From the NCBI RefSeq assembly GCF_027594545.1, contig NZ_CP115160.1:1931001-1995000 (forward strand): a DNA stretch of 64,000 bases. The letters run 5' to 3'. Origin of the DNA: Algoriphagus sp. TR-M9. Its GTDB lineage: Bacteria; Bacteroidota; Bacteroidia; Cytophagales; Cyclobacteriaceae. Below are positions 1-8,250 of this stretch, in pieces. Position numbers and translations under genes: made by a program. The notes beneath the pieces were generated by a model. That model ran no database searches. It had not been told where the DNA came from and saw nothing but the letters and a program-made list of their open reading frames with translations. Positions within the stretch are counted from its first letter, which is position 1. Each line of letters begins with the position of its first letter.

Positions 1-296
1 TGCCTCAAATTGGCGTAGTGCTCTACTATAACCATTCCTGGGGCGAGAAACTGACCAGCGCTTTTGGATGGTCAGTTTCAAATGCCAGGCTTACAGATCA
101 GTTGATCCCTTCAGCTTTTCAACGGGGTGATTATGTGTCGGGTAATTTAATGTACCACCCATTTCCAAATGTGACAGGTGCTGCAGAGGTGATATTTATC
201 AACAGGAGGAATTTCTCTGATGGGTTTACCAGTCAGGCTACCAAACTCCAGTTTAGTTTTCGATATTCTTTTTCCCATATTTTTCAGAGGAATTAA
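1..296 (+). CDS. DcaP-like outer-membrane porin, C-terminal end (partial)
   Basis: The reading frame is open to the left edge (codons begin at base 3), so this is the last ~98 residues of a longer gene. The sequence alternates polar and hydrophobic residues as transmembrane beta-strands do. It ends in an aromatic-rich strand (LQFSFRYSFSHIF), typical of a last barrel strand read by the BAM machinery. The stretch with NVTGAAEVIFINRRN resembles the end of DcaP-type trimeric porins of Bacteroidota. The internal GTG at 18 is not a real start. The stop overlaps the stop of the convergent YihY gene by four bases. The substrate cannot be judged from this fragment. Confidence 0.6.
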   Translation, partial: PQIGVVLYYNHSWGEKLTSAFGWSVSNARLTDQLIPSAFQRGDYVSGNLMYHPFPNVTGAAEVIFINRRNFSDGFTSQATKLQFSFRYSFSHIFQRN

Positions 297-1306
297 GCTC
301 TTTCTTCCAAATCATCCTCTTCTCCTTCAGGTAGCGGGTCTTGTGGGGGAGGAATGAGTTCACCCTGCTCTATTGATTCTTTTTTTTTAACCCTTGAATA
401 ATGCTTTTTCGGTATTATCCCATAACCATATCTGATGGAGAAAACCTTGGTAAATTCAGCTCCATAGAAGAATATCAGACAAGAATACGATACCCAAAGC
501 AGTACCAAAATAATAGAACCTGCAGCGCCATAAGTGGAACCCGGTTCTGCGGCTCCAAAGTAAACTCCAAGTAAGAACTTTGATATAGAGAAAAGGAAGG
601 CCGTGAGTAATGCGCCGATCCAAACAGATTTCCACCGGATTTTGGCATCAGGTAAATATTTGAAAATCAAAGCGAAAAGTACTGCAACTACTCCGTAGGA
701 AATAATAAAATCAACCATAAAGGCGAACACCACTACGAATTCCGGCAGGATACTCCTGATAAAATCGCTAAACATGGAGAGCAAGGCGGTCAGTACAAAA
801 CTGATCAAAAGCAAAAATCCCAAAACAAGCACAAAACTGAAGCTTACGGCACGTTCCCATAAGGTGTAATACCACTTTACAGTGTCTGTTTGTTTCAGGC
901 CCCAGATGTCATTGATGGAAATTTTCAGATGGAAGAATACTCCGGAGGCCCCGAAAATCAGTACGCCAATACCTATAATGGAGGCAATGGTAGATTTTCC
1001 ACTAGTTTGGGTTTGCGCTACCATGTTTTGGAGAAATTCTGCGGTTTCCGGCCCCAATGCAGAAGCCATCTCGTCTGTGAGTTTTCCAGTGACTATATCT
1101 ACGCCCCAAATAGCTCCCACAGTATTGATCACGATTACCATCAAGGCTGGCAGTGAAAGTACAGCATAGTATGCAATTACGGCACTTAGCCTCCAGGGCT
1201 CGGCATGGTTCCACTGCTTAAAACTCTCCACCATTAAGCTGGGGATATGTGTGACTTTGAACCTCGAAGGGGTGATTTTATTCATGTCCTTAATTTCAGT
1301 TTCCAT
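293..1306 (-). CDS. YihY/BrkB-family inner-membrane protein
   Basis: 337 residues with about six hydrophobic helices (near 45-65, 108-128, 150-175, 195-220, 225-245 and 262-285). Family hallmarks are visible: YYAVLSLPAL in the first helix, YLPDAKIRWKSVWIGALL in the middle, and GAAGSIILVLLWVSY...FYGAEFTK near the end. The family (once called ribonuclease BN or BrkB) has no agreed function. The C-terminal tail is acidic and proline-rich and probably cytoplasmic. The ATG shares one base with the stop of the upstream mscS-like gene, so the two are probably cotranscribed and translationally coupled. Confidence 0.88.
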   Translation of the reverse strand: METEIKDMNKITPSRFKVTHIPSLMVESFKQWNHAEPWRLSAVIAYYAVLSLPALMVIVINTVGAIWGVDIVTGKLTDEMASALGPETAEFLQNMVAQTQTSGKSTIASIIGIGVLIFGASGVFFHLKISINDIWGLKQTDTVKWYYTLWERAVSFSFVLVLGFLLLISFVLTALLSMFSDFIRSILPEFVVVFAFMVDFIISYGVVAVLFALIFKYLPDAKIRWKSVWIGALLTAFLFSISKFLLGVYFGAAEPGSTYGAAGSIILVLLWVSYSCLIFFYGAEFTKVFSIRYGYGIIPKKHYSRVKKKESIEQGELIPPPQDPLPEGEEDDLEERA

Positions 1307-2262
1307 TAACTTTCAGCATCTTCAGAAGATCCATTTTTGGTAGAAATGGATAAGTCTGTGAGCTGCTGATTCAATTGATTGCCTCCTTTGATACCAAAGT
1401 CCAGTGTACGAATTGGGAATGGAATCATGATATCGTTTTCATCAAAAGCTTTTTTCAAGGAGATTATCGCTTCATTTCTTACCGGAATAAAATCCAGGTT
1501 ACTACCCTTGAATCTACACCAAATGTTCAGTGTGAAGTTTATGGAGCTATCCCCAAAACCTGTCCAGAATAAAGTTGGCTCCTCTGATTTTAATCGACTG
1601 GAAACATTTCTGGCCGATTCTAAAGCTACCTTTTCCACCTGCTCCAAATCCTCTCCATAGCTTACCCCACACTCCACTTGTACTCTTCGCTGGGCAAATT
1701 CAGTGTAGTTGGTGAAGCATTCCTGAAAGAGGTAGCGATTGGGCACATATACAATGGGCCCGTTATACGTTTTGATTTTGGTGACTCTCAAGTTGATGTC
1801 GATCACAGCACCTTCGTGCCCGTCATGCGTCTCTATTATATCTCCGATTTTATACGGTTGGTTAAAAGTGATGTAAACTCCGGAAATGAAATTCGCAGCT
1901 GTATCCTGAAAGGCAAATCCTAATGCCAATCCGATTATACCCAGACCAGCCAGGATGGAGGATACGGTCTTAGTGAGGTCCATCGCAGAAAGGGACAGCA
2001 TAATACCCAATACCAAAATCCCCAGAAAAATCAACTGACTGAGAAAACGACTGATGGTCTCATTTGTCCCTACTTTGCTGATGTATTTGGCCGAAATTCC
2101 TTTGACTGATTTGGCAATAAAAATGGTACAAATCAAAAGAATTACCGCCAGGACGAAATTTGGGAGATTCTCTACCAATATATCCAGCCAGCCGCTGAGT
2201 TTCTCTGTGATTTTTGAAAATATCTTTTGGGTATCGTACCCGAAAATTTCAGCTATACTCAT
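1306..2262 (-). CDS. Small-conductance mechanosensitive channel, MscS family
   Basis: 318 residues, about the size of E. coli MscS. Three hydrophobic helices lie at about 25-48, 68-90 and 93-115. A glycine/alanine-rich pore helix follows (GLGIIGLALGFAFQDTAANFISG), then the beta domain that starts with the usual motif (PYKIGDIIETHDGHEGAV) and contains the VPNRYLF segment. The expected role is release of solutes on hypo-osmotic shock in the inner membrane. It is first in a two-gene unit with the YihY-family gene. Confidence 0.93.
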   Translation of the reverse strand: MSIAEIFGYDTQKIFSKITEKLSGWLDILVENLPNFVLAVILLICTIFIAKSVKGISAKYISKVGTNETISRFLSQLIFLGILVLGIMLSLSAMDLTKTVSSILAGLGIIGLALGFAFQDTAANFISGVYITFNQPYKIGDIIETHDGHEGAVIDINLRVTKIKTYNGPIVYVPNRYLFQECFTNYTEFAQRRVQVECGVSYGEDLEQVEKVALESARNVSSRLKSEEPTLFWTGFGDSSINFTLNIWCRFKGSNLDFIPVRNEAIISLKKAFDENDIMIPFPIRTLDFGIKGGNQLNQQLTDLSISTKNGSSEDAES

Positions 2263-2321
2263 ATTATGCTTAAGTTTTTCCTCTTAAAGTCATAAAAGCA
2301 TGCCAAGAGCTGGCGGCATTT

Positions 2322-3344
2322 CTAGTTCAATTTGGTACAAAGTATTTTGAGAAGTTCTACTTCCTCGGCTTTGTAATGATCAGGGGAAAAATTCTTGGGT
2401 AGGCAATTTTTAATCGCTTGTTTTTCCAGGCAGTAGGAAAGTATTTCTGGGTGCAAGTAGGAGTTTTTGCAAACTGCCTGAGTATGCCCCATTTTTTCCG
2501 CAACTAATTTTATCAAAGTAGTTTCAGGTTTCTTCCTGTTTCCTTCACAAAGCTTTTCTACATGCTCTACCTGCTGTATGCAGAGGCAATTGGCTCCCCA
2601 GGTTCTGAAATATTTTGCAGTATAATATTCACTTTCAGTGGTTTCCAAGCTGATATATTCATTGAGTTCTGAAGAGTTCACATTGTGCCATTCATGGTCT
2701 TGCTGGTAGCGGAAAAGCTCATACCCGGGGAGCTGGGAGCAGTCTTTGAGCAAACGGATCAATTTTCTATTGCTGAGTGAGACAGAACGTTCCTTACCGC
2801 TTTTCGCAGTATAATTGATCATTAGCTTACTCCCGTCCTCGTGCAGATGCTTACGGCGAAGAGTGGTCAAGCCATGGGTTTTATTGGCTTGGGTATATTG
2901 TTTATTCCCTACTCTCAAGTGTAATTCATCCAATAGGGCAGTAGCTAAAGCCAAAACTTTCTTTTTATTCCAGCTTTTCTGTCTCAGGTCATGGTTATAC
3001 CTCGCTCTCAGTTTGGGTAAATAAAGCCCAAATTTGAGAAGATCATCAAATTTGAGTTTTTGGGAATATTCGGACCACTTTGCGTGATACAGGTACTGTT
3101 TCCTGCCTTTTTCATCCATCCCTGTGGCTTGCAGATAGCTGCTTTTTTTAGGACTGATCCATACGTTTTTCCAGGCTGGAGGAATGACTAAATTCCGAAT
3201 TCTCTCCAATTGAGATTCATCGGTCAGCTTTTGCTTGTTTTGGTCAAAAAATGTAAATCCCCGGCCTCGCTTTTTGCGAATGAAACCGTGCTGTGTGTCA
3301 CGAATATAGGTGAGACCTTTTGGGAGTTCGGCGGCAGTGACCAT
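2322..3344 (-). CDS. DNA topoisomerase IB, poxvirus-like
   Basis: 340 residues, the normal length of bacterial type IB topoisomerases, which relax supercoils through a 3'-phosphotyrosine intermediate. The N-terminal domain carries GRGFTFFDQNKQ and IPPAWKNVWISP. In the catalytic domain R144 (LRVGN), K181 (TAKSGK), R247 (KYFRTWGA), H287 (MGHTQ) and the nucleophile Y296 (NSYLHPEIL) match the expected active-site order. All key residues seem present, so it should be active. It stands alone, with no obvious operon partner. Confidence 0.93.
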   Translation of the reverse strand: MVTAAELPKGLTYIRDTQHGFIRKKRGRGFTFFDQNKQKLTDESQLERIRNLVIPPAWKNVWISPKKSSYLQATGMDEKGRKQYLYHAKWSEYSQKLKFDDLLKFGLYLPKLRARYNHDLRQKSWNKKKVLALATALLDELHLRVGNKQYTQANKTHGLTTLRRKHLHEDGSKLMINYTAKSGKERSVSLSNRKLIRLLKDCSQLPGYELFRYQQDHEWHNVNSSELNEYISLETTESEYYTAKYFRTWGANCLCIQQVEHVEKLCEGNRKKPETTLIKLVAEKMGHTQAVCKNSYLHPEILSYCLEKQAIKNCLPKNFSPDHYKAEEVELLKILCTKLN

Positions 3345-3397
3345 AAACTTTTGAGTTGGAGGTAATTTCCAACTTCATTACAAGTCTCATGCAAGTA

Positions 3398-3988
3398 TCA
3401 CTCTTTGCTGCTGTTTTGGTGCGCTGCAAAGAGCTCTGCTGCTCCCACACCTAATCTTCGCATAATCAAAGTAGCGTCTTTCTGAGTCAGGTTTGACGGT
3501 TTTACATGCTCTTTATGAAAAATATTTACATTTCCCTCCCAGGTATTCGGAGCAGAAGGGACAAAGACCACCAGGTCTCCATTTGGTAAGGTATCTACCA
3601 GAAATGCGATCATCCATCCATCTATTGGGACTAAGACCACGGGAAAATCCTTATCGCTTTCCAAACCTGCATTGGCCTGTAGGGTGTTTTTCATCAGCTG
3701 ATATCCTGGAAACAAGGTCAGCAAGTGATCTTCAATCCATGAAACCATCCATTTTCCAGCGCCTAGCTTAGCAACAGTGCCAGCTAGGAAGCAAAACAGC
3801 AGAATGATGATAATTGCGATAAGGTAAGGTGCATCAAAAAAGCTGTTCTCCAGACCCAGCGCTTCGCTGATTTTGCTGGCTAAGGGTTTTAAAACATGAA
3901 TGATTTTCTCAAAAAATATGAGAATTAGCACAATGGGAAAAAGGAAAAATATTCCTCCCTTGATGGTATTACTGATAATGGAAAGCAT
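3398..3988 (-). CDS. DUF502 membrane protein
   Basis: 196 residues with two N-terminal transmembrane helices (about 8-28 and 53-75). A soluble domain follows with the DUF502 signature LFPGYQLMKNTLQ, then DFPVVLVPIDGWMIAFLVDTLPNGDLVVFVPSAPNTWEG. The function of the family is unknown. It lies 53 bases downstream of topoisomerase IB and 90 bases from hppD, all on the minus strand. There is no sign of damage. Confidence 0.88.
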   Translation of the reverse strand: MLSIISNTIKGGIFFLFPIVLILIFFEKIIHVLKPLASKISEALGLENSFFDAPYLIAIIIILLFCFLAGTVAKLGAGKWMVSWIEDHLLTLFPGYQLMKNTLQANAGLESDKDFPVVLVPIDGWMIAFLVDTLPNGDLVVFVPSAPNTWEGNVNIFHKEHVKPSNLTQKDATLIMRRLGVGAAELFAAHQNSSKE

Positions 3989-4042
3989 GTTCTTAGGGGG
4001 TTAAAAATTTAGAGAAATTAATGGTTTTCTTCGAAAAATGAA

Positions 4043-4072
4043 AAAGTAAAAGGCTGACTCTGTAGCCAGCCT
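4043..4072 (-). terminator. Rho-independent terminator after hppD
   Basis: On the minus strand AGGCTG (4072-4067) pairs with CAGCCT (4056-4051) around a ten-base loop and is followed by a T-rich run (TTTTACTTTTT). It lies just past the hppD stop. The stem is only six pairs, so strength is uncertain. Confidence 0.55.
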
Positions 4073-4078
4073 CCGTAT

Positions 4079-5173
4079 CTAAAGGTTTCCTCTGAGTTCT
4101 TGTTCTCTTTCTATGGCTTCAAAAAGGGCTTTGAAGTTTCCTTTGCCAAATGATTTGGCTCCTTTTCTCTGGATAATTTCAAAAAAGAGCGTAGGACGGT
4201 CCTGAACGGGCTTTGTGAAAATCTGTAGCAAATAGCCTTCATCGTCCCGATCTACCAAAATATTCAGATCTTTCAGGGGCTGGATATCCTCGTCGATTTC
4301 TCCCACTCGATCCAGCAAATCGTCATAATAAGCCGGAGGAACTACTAGAAACTCAACCCCTCGGTTCCTCAGTTCGGCGACGGTATGGATAATATCATCG
4401 GTAGCAATAGCCATATGCTGTACTCCAGGCCCCTGGTAGAAATCCAGGTATTCTTCGATCTGGGATTTCTTTTTTCCTTCGGCGGGTTCATTGATGGGGA
4501 ATTTGATGTAACCGTTGCCATTAGAAACCACCTTGGACATCAGCGCAGAATATTCCGTGGAAATGTCCTCATCATCAAAAGTGATGAGCAGCTTAAATCC
4601 CATGACATTTTCATAAAAATCCACCCATCGGTTCATGGCTCCGAGTTCTACATTGCCTACACAGTGATCTATGTACTTTAGCCCTATAGGGGTAGCCTGA
4701 TACTCGCTTTTTCGGGCTTTGTAACCGGGAAGGAAGGGGCCTGAGTAGTTTTTTCGCTCTACGAAAGTATGAATGGTTTCCCCGTAAGTTTTGATGGAGG
4801 CCAGCACCGCTTCGCCAAATTCATCTTTTATGCTGGTCGGTTGCTGAGCAGATTCTGCTCCGCGTGAGGTAGTTTCCTTCCAGGATTTTGCGGCATCATC
4901 TACCCAGAGGGCCAGTACTTTCACCCCATCCCCATGCTTTTTGATGTGGGCTGAGATTTCCCCTTCAGGATGCAAGGGCGTGGTTAAAACCAACCTGATT
5001 TTGTCTTGCTTGAGGACATAAGAAGCCCGGTCTTTGATGCCGGTCTCTGGTCCGGCGTAGGCGACCAACTCAAAACCAAAGGCGTATTGATAGTAAAGTG
5101 CCGATTGCTTGGCATTTCCTACGTACAGTTCTACGTAGTCTGTCCCATTTAAGGGAAGAAAATCTTGACTCAT
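4079..5173 (-). CDS. hppD: 4-hydroxyphenylpyruvate dioxygenase
   Basis: 364 residues, the full bacterial length. It converts 4-hydroxyphenylpyruvate to homogentisate with Fe(II) and O2 in tyrosine degradation. The two vicinal-oxygen-chelate domains are visible. The iron ligands expected for the family are in place: H170 (YIDHCVGN), H253 (GVQHMAIATDD) and E332 (TLFFEIIQR). The C-terminal helix (FGKGNFKALFEAIEREQE) that caps the active site is complete. Homogentisate dioxygenase and later enzymes are not in this window, so the pathway continues elsewhere. A hairpin terminator follows the stop. Confidence 0.97.
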   Translation of the reverse strand: MSQDFLPLNGTDYVELYVGNAKQSALYYQYAFGFELVAYAGPETGIKDRASYVLKQDKIRLVLTTPLHPEGEISAHIKKHGDGVKVLALWVDDAAKSWKETTSRGAESAQQPTSIKDEFGEAVLASIKTYGETIHTFVERKNYSGPFLPGYKARKSEYQATPIGLKYIDHCVGNVELGAMNRWVDFYENVMGFKLLITFDDEDISTEYSALMSKVVSNGNGYIKFPINEPAEGKKKSQIEEYLDFYQGPGVQHMAIATDDIIHTVAELRNRGVEFLVVPPAYYDDLLDRVGEIDEDIQPLKDLNILVDRDDEGYLLQIFTKPVQDRPTLFFEIIQRKGAKSFGKGNFKALFEAIEREQELRGNL

Positions 5174-5250
5174 ATTAAAGCTATTTTTGGGTTAATTCTA
5201 TAAAACCAAAGTTATAAAATATCCCAAAGAATAGTTGGGCCGCGTAGGCT

Positions 5251-6252
5251 TTATTCCTGCGGGTTTTTATTGAAAAGCAAGGAAACCCAAGCTAAAAGCA
5301 AAAAGGCAAAGGCCCAGCTCCCCAAGGGTGTATAAAGTCCCAGCAAGATCAGCACCAGGTAATAAATCGGACCTAAAGCAAAGCCTATAAGGAATTTCCA
5401 AGTGGATGAAAATACCGGATCCTTGACGGATGGTTTCTTACCCAGCCATAACCAGTATAGCGGGAAATGGAATATTTTCATGACCTTATTCCAAAATCCA
5501 GCAGGTTCAGATACCGGATTTGAGACCTCTCCGGTTTCCAGGAATAATTTTACATCTGCGCTACTGGTCAGATCCACATGATTGGCTATCAATCGCTCCA
5601 GATCCTGTTCATAAGTCTCCTGTGGAATTTCTACCACGAGCTCTTTAACCGCTTTTTCTACTGATTTGGTAAGTAGTCCGGATTTAGATGCTGGCATATC
5701 TACCGGGATAATTTTCCCAAAAGTCAACCTGGCACGACTCCCTGAATGTTTGTGAGCAGAAAAATCCAATGCCACCGGCAAGATCACCGGTTTGGTGTCC
5801 GGGTATTTTTCTTTCAGCCCAAATGCTATTCGGGTAAATCCCTTACTCAATGGTCTTAAGTTTCTGATCAAGGAATGGCTGCCTTCGGCAAATATGATCA
5901 CGGTTCCATTTTTGCGAAGCACCTCATAGGTCAGATCAAAGGTGCCTTGATTTTGATGTATGGTAGAAAATCCGTCCCGAACCCGATATACCGGTAGCAT
6001 GCGGATAAAATTCAGCATTTTGGCGACAAATGACTTTTTGAAAACCGATGCCCGGGTCAAAAAGTAAGGGTTGAGCCTAGTATGCGTGGCCAGGAGGAGT
6101 GGATCGATGAGGGCATTCTGATGGTTTGCCACTAGGATTACAGGCACATTTTTGGGAATATTTTCTTTTCCTTCTACAATGATGCTTTTGAAATACCCCT
6201 TCAATGCTATTTTGACTAAGAGTCTGAGGATAAAGTTGAATAGGTACTTCAT
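5251..6252 (-). CDS. PlsC-family 1-acyl-glycerol-3-phosphate acyltransferase-like protein
   Basis: 333 residues from the ATG at 6252. A longer frame reaches 6348, but it would overlap the upstream transporter by 64 bases and adds a polar, unlikely leader. The acyltransferase motif with catalytic H44 and D50 (VANHQNALIDPLL) is present, as is the second block around residues 125-140 (FAEGSHSLIRNLRPLSKGF). Two hydrophobic helices near the C-terminus (about 278-320) anchor it in the inner membrane. The probable role is acyl transfer to lysophosphatidate or a related lipid; the exact acceptor cannot be told. Confidence 0.88.
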   Translation of the reverse strand: MKYLFNFILRLLVKIALKGYFKSIIVEGKENIPKNVPVILVANHQNALIDPLLLATHTRLNPYFLTRASVFKKSFVAKMLNFIRMLPVYRVRDGFSTIHQNQGTFDLTYEVLRKNGTVIIFAEGSHSLIRNLRPLSKGFTRIAFGLKEKYPDTKPVILPVALDFSAHKHSGSRARLTFGKIIPVDMPASKSGLLTKSVEKAVKELVVEIPQETYEQDLERLIANHVDLTSSADVKLFLETGEVSNPVSEPAGFWNKVMKIFHFPLYWLWLGKKPSVKDPVFSSTWKFLIGFALGPIYYLVLILLGLYTPLGSWAFAFLLLAWVSLLFNKNPQE

Positions 6253-6284
6253 GTATTGAGTTGCATTTTGGTCATGCGATTTTT

Positions 6285-7187
6285 TCAGATTTTTGATTTC
6301 CAAAGACTTGCGACAGTCATGCCTGAGATCAGGTGCCAGATGCCCCACCAGGCCGTAATAATAGCCATTCCTCCAAGGCCATCAAAATAAGTAAAAATCA
6401 GAACCAGCCCCAAACCTGAGTTTTGGATTCCGGTTTCAATGGTCAGAGTTTTAACATCGGCCAGGGGCATTTTAAAGAGTTTTCCTGTCAAAAACCCAGA
6501 GCCTAAAGCGATAAAATTATGTGCCAAAACCCATAAGAATATCAAGGAAATGTACTGGACAAACAAGTCGAAGTTTCCGGCAAAGGCTATGATCACAAAT
6601 GCCGCAAAGATCAGGATGCTCAGCGGTTTGAGGATTTTGGAGGCCTTCTCCGCAAAGCCGGGTAAATACCTATGGGAGAGAATCCCCAGTACTAGAGGTA
6701 TGCCCAGGATCAATGCCACCGTACCAAATGCATCTGCGTAGTCCAGGCTGATTTCGCGAAGCAGCTTGGAGGTAGGAGGGTAAAACCCCGCCCAAAGGGC
6801 AAAGTTCAATGGTGTACTGACTATGGATAGTATGCTCGAAAACCCAGTGAGACTGACGGAGAGCGCGGTGTTGCCTTTAGCGAGATTTGACAGGAAGTTA
6901 GAAACATTGCCGCCGGGGCAGGAAGCTACCAAAAACATTCCCAGGGCCACTGAGGGTGGTGGCTTCATGGCCAACACCAGACACCAGGTAAGGAAGGGCA
7001 AGAGAAGAAATTGGGAAAAAACGCCCAGGAAAAAGCTTTTAGGGTTTTTTGCCAGGTACTTGAAATCTTCAACTCGAATATCCAAAGCCACTCCATACAT
7101 GATCAGAGCCAGGGCCAGGTTCAGTAGTAGTAAGTCACTGGGAGAAAAATTCAGCTGGATGGAGTCCAGTTCGCTGCTTGGGTTCAT
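6285..7187 (-). CDS. Bile acid:sodium symporter (BASS) family transporter
   Basis: 300 residues with about nine transmembrane helices. The family pattern shows in the crossover segment VASCPGGNVSNFLSNLAKGNTALSVSLTG and the later ETGIQNSGLGLVLIF. Bacterial members carry organic anions with Na+, and the substrate here is unknown. The start ATG directly abuts the stop of the decayed DUF3307 fragment upstream, so in the ancestral arrangement satD, the DUF3307 gene and this gene were probably one transcription unit. Confidence 0.92.
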   Translation of the reverse strand: MNPSSELDSIQLNFSPSDLLLLNLALALIMYGVALDIRVEDFKYLAKNPKSFFLGVFSQFLLLPFLTWCLVLAMKPPPSVALGMFLVASCPGGNVSNFLSNLAKGNTALSVSLTGFSSILSIVSTPLNFALWAGFYPPTSKLLREISLDYADAFGTVALILGIPLVLGILSHRYLPGFAEKASKILKPLSILIFAAFVIIAFAGNFDLFVQYISLIFLWVLAHNFIALGSGFLTGKLFKMPLADVKTLTIETGIQNSGLGLVLIFTYFDGLGGMAIITAWWGIWHLISGMTVASLWKSKI

Positions 7188-7337
7188 TTAATTGGAAATG
7201 GATAAGAAAACCAGACCTGAGATCATGGCTGTGCCAAAACTCAGTAAGGTTCCGATCAGTATATATTCGGTTAGTTTTCGCTCTTTTGCTTTTTTTAGAT
7301 CGCCAAATCTAAAAACAGATTTGGCAGCTAGCAAACA
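7188..7337 (-). pseudogene. C-terminal remnant of a DUF3307 membrane protein
   Basis: On the minus strand 7337-7188 encodes an open stretch of 49 codons and a stop. It reads CLLAAKSVFRFGDLKKAKERK and then TEYILIGTLLSFGTAMISGLVFLSISN. As I remember the family, this is the conserved last helix of DUF3307 proteins, which usually sit directly behind satD. A TGA (7340-7338) lies in frame immediately upstream and no usable start exists. The N-terminal two thirds of the gene have therefore been lost, with the cut close to the satD stop. The protein is probably not made. Confidence 0.7.
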
Positions 7338-7358
7338 TCAATTTAATTAGAATTAGCA

Positions 7359-8000
7359 TTAGAGATGTTGGCTGAGTTTTTTTCTGAACAGTTTTTCCAG
7401 CTCCAGGATGTTTTGTCCATGGGCAGCTTTATACCTTTTGCTTACAGAGTTTTGATTGATATTTAGAGTTTTTCCGATCTGGGCCTGTGTGCGGTCCGGG
7501 TTGTGGAGGATTTCAGACATGACTTCTCCGGAGGAAATCGACCAGCTATCCATCTGTATCCCTGCTAATTTTAAATAAAGGTTTATTTCGGTATTCCATT
7601 CTTTCCAGGGGGAATTGATTGCCAGATTAGTCATTTCACTTTTCAGCTGTTCAAACTTTTCACCAGATCGTATAAACGCTTCCCCGTTGCTTTCAGAAAT
7701 TCTATCAGCATCATGATTTTTTTCACCTATTCCAATCGCCATCCGCACATCTATGGGAGATATTCTTTTGCTTCCAGTAGATAAAGGCAGGCTTTTAACC
7801 AGAGCCTTGATCTGTAATGCTGCCAATAGGCTTTCCATTGGATCTGTAATTTCCAGTTGAAAACTGTCTCCACGGAATATTTCCCATTGTTTTGGTGTAT
7901 TTCCCCAAGTTCTCAAGAGATTCTTTAATGGGCTGATCCAAAGGTTTTGGTTCTCCAGGTCCCGGGAATTGATAATGTCCGCTGTTAGTATTGCAATCAT
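7359..8000 (-). CDS. SatD-family protein with C-terminal helix-turn-helix
   Basis: 213 residues. The N-terminal part begins IAILTADIINSRD, the SatD family signature, and contains FRGDSFQLEI and an IDVRMAIGIGE stretch reminiscent of nucleotide-cyclase folds. The last ~50 residues (about 155-205) form a probable HTH: RTQAQIGKTLNINQNSVSKRYKAA. SatD was named from a streptococcal signal-transduction operon and its biochemical role is unknown. The ATG at 8000 is nine bases from the first of three operator-like palindromes, which suggests autoregulation. The usual downstream DUF3307 partner survives only as a remnant. Confidence 0.8.
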   Translation of the reverse strand: MIAILTADIINSRDLENQNLWISPLKNLLRTWGNTPKQWEIFRGDSFQLEITDPMESLLAALQIKALVKSLPLSTGSKRISPIDVRMAIGIGEKNHDADRISESNGEAFIRSGEKFEQLKSEMTNLAINSPWKEWNTEINLYLKLAGIQMDSWSISSGEVMSEILHNPDRTQAQIGKTLNINQNSVSKRYKAAHGQNILELEKLFRKKLSQHL

Positions 8001-8009
8001 AATTCAAAT

Positions 8010-8083
8010 ATCACTGTAAATGGTGATAATTCAAAATATCACTGTAAATGGTGATAGTCTAAAACATCACTGTAAATGGTGAT
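8010..8083 (-). promoter_or_regulatory. Three 28-bp-spaced palindromic operator repeats upstream of satD
   Basis: The 18-mer ATCACTGTAAATGGTGAT occurs identically at 8010-8027, 8038-8055 and 8066-8083. Each copy has inverted arms ATCAC/GTGAT, and the start-to-start distance is exactly 28 bp. The spacers are A/T-rich and partly alike. They lie between satD (minus) and the Gfo/Idh/MocA gene (plus, start 8251), next to the satD start. The best reading is a cooperative operator for satD, possibly bound by the HTH of SatD itself. Confidence 0.72.
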
Positions 8084-8250
8084 AAGCATTATGTAGAATT
8101 CATAAGCAGATAAACATATATGCAATCGTTTGCGCTCCTTGTCCAAGGATTCCAATAATTTGCGTTGTTACTAACAATCAGAATAGTTAGATTATAGGCA
8201 TTCTTAGTGAATAAGTATTTCAATCCAATAAACCCTAACCAAAATCAACA

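Noticed and set aside
882..1169. Plus-strand frames inside the YihY-family gene
   Set aside because: They are antisense to a well-supported membrane protein and match nothing.
2281..2320. Short hairpin after topoisomerase IB as a terminator
   Set aside because: Only about five paired bases (ATGCC/GGCAT) and no following T-run on the minus strand.
6253..6348. Longer N-terminus for the PlsC-like gene
   Set aside because: It would overlap the BASS gene by 64 bases and adds polar residues not seen in the family. The ATG at 6252 starts a normal membrane-associated helix.
8010..8083. Possible CRISPR array from three identical direct repeats
   Set aside because: Repeats are only 18 bp, the ten-base spacers are too short and resemble each other, and no cas gene is near. 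The palindromic units next to a start codon fit operators better.
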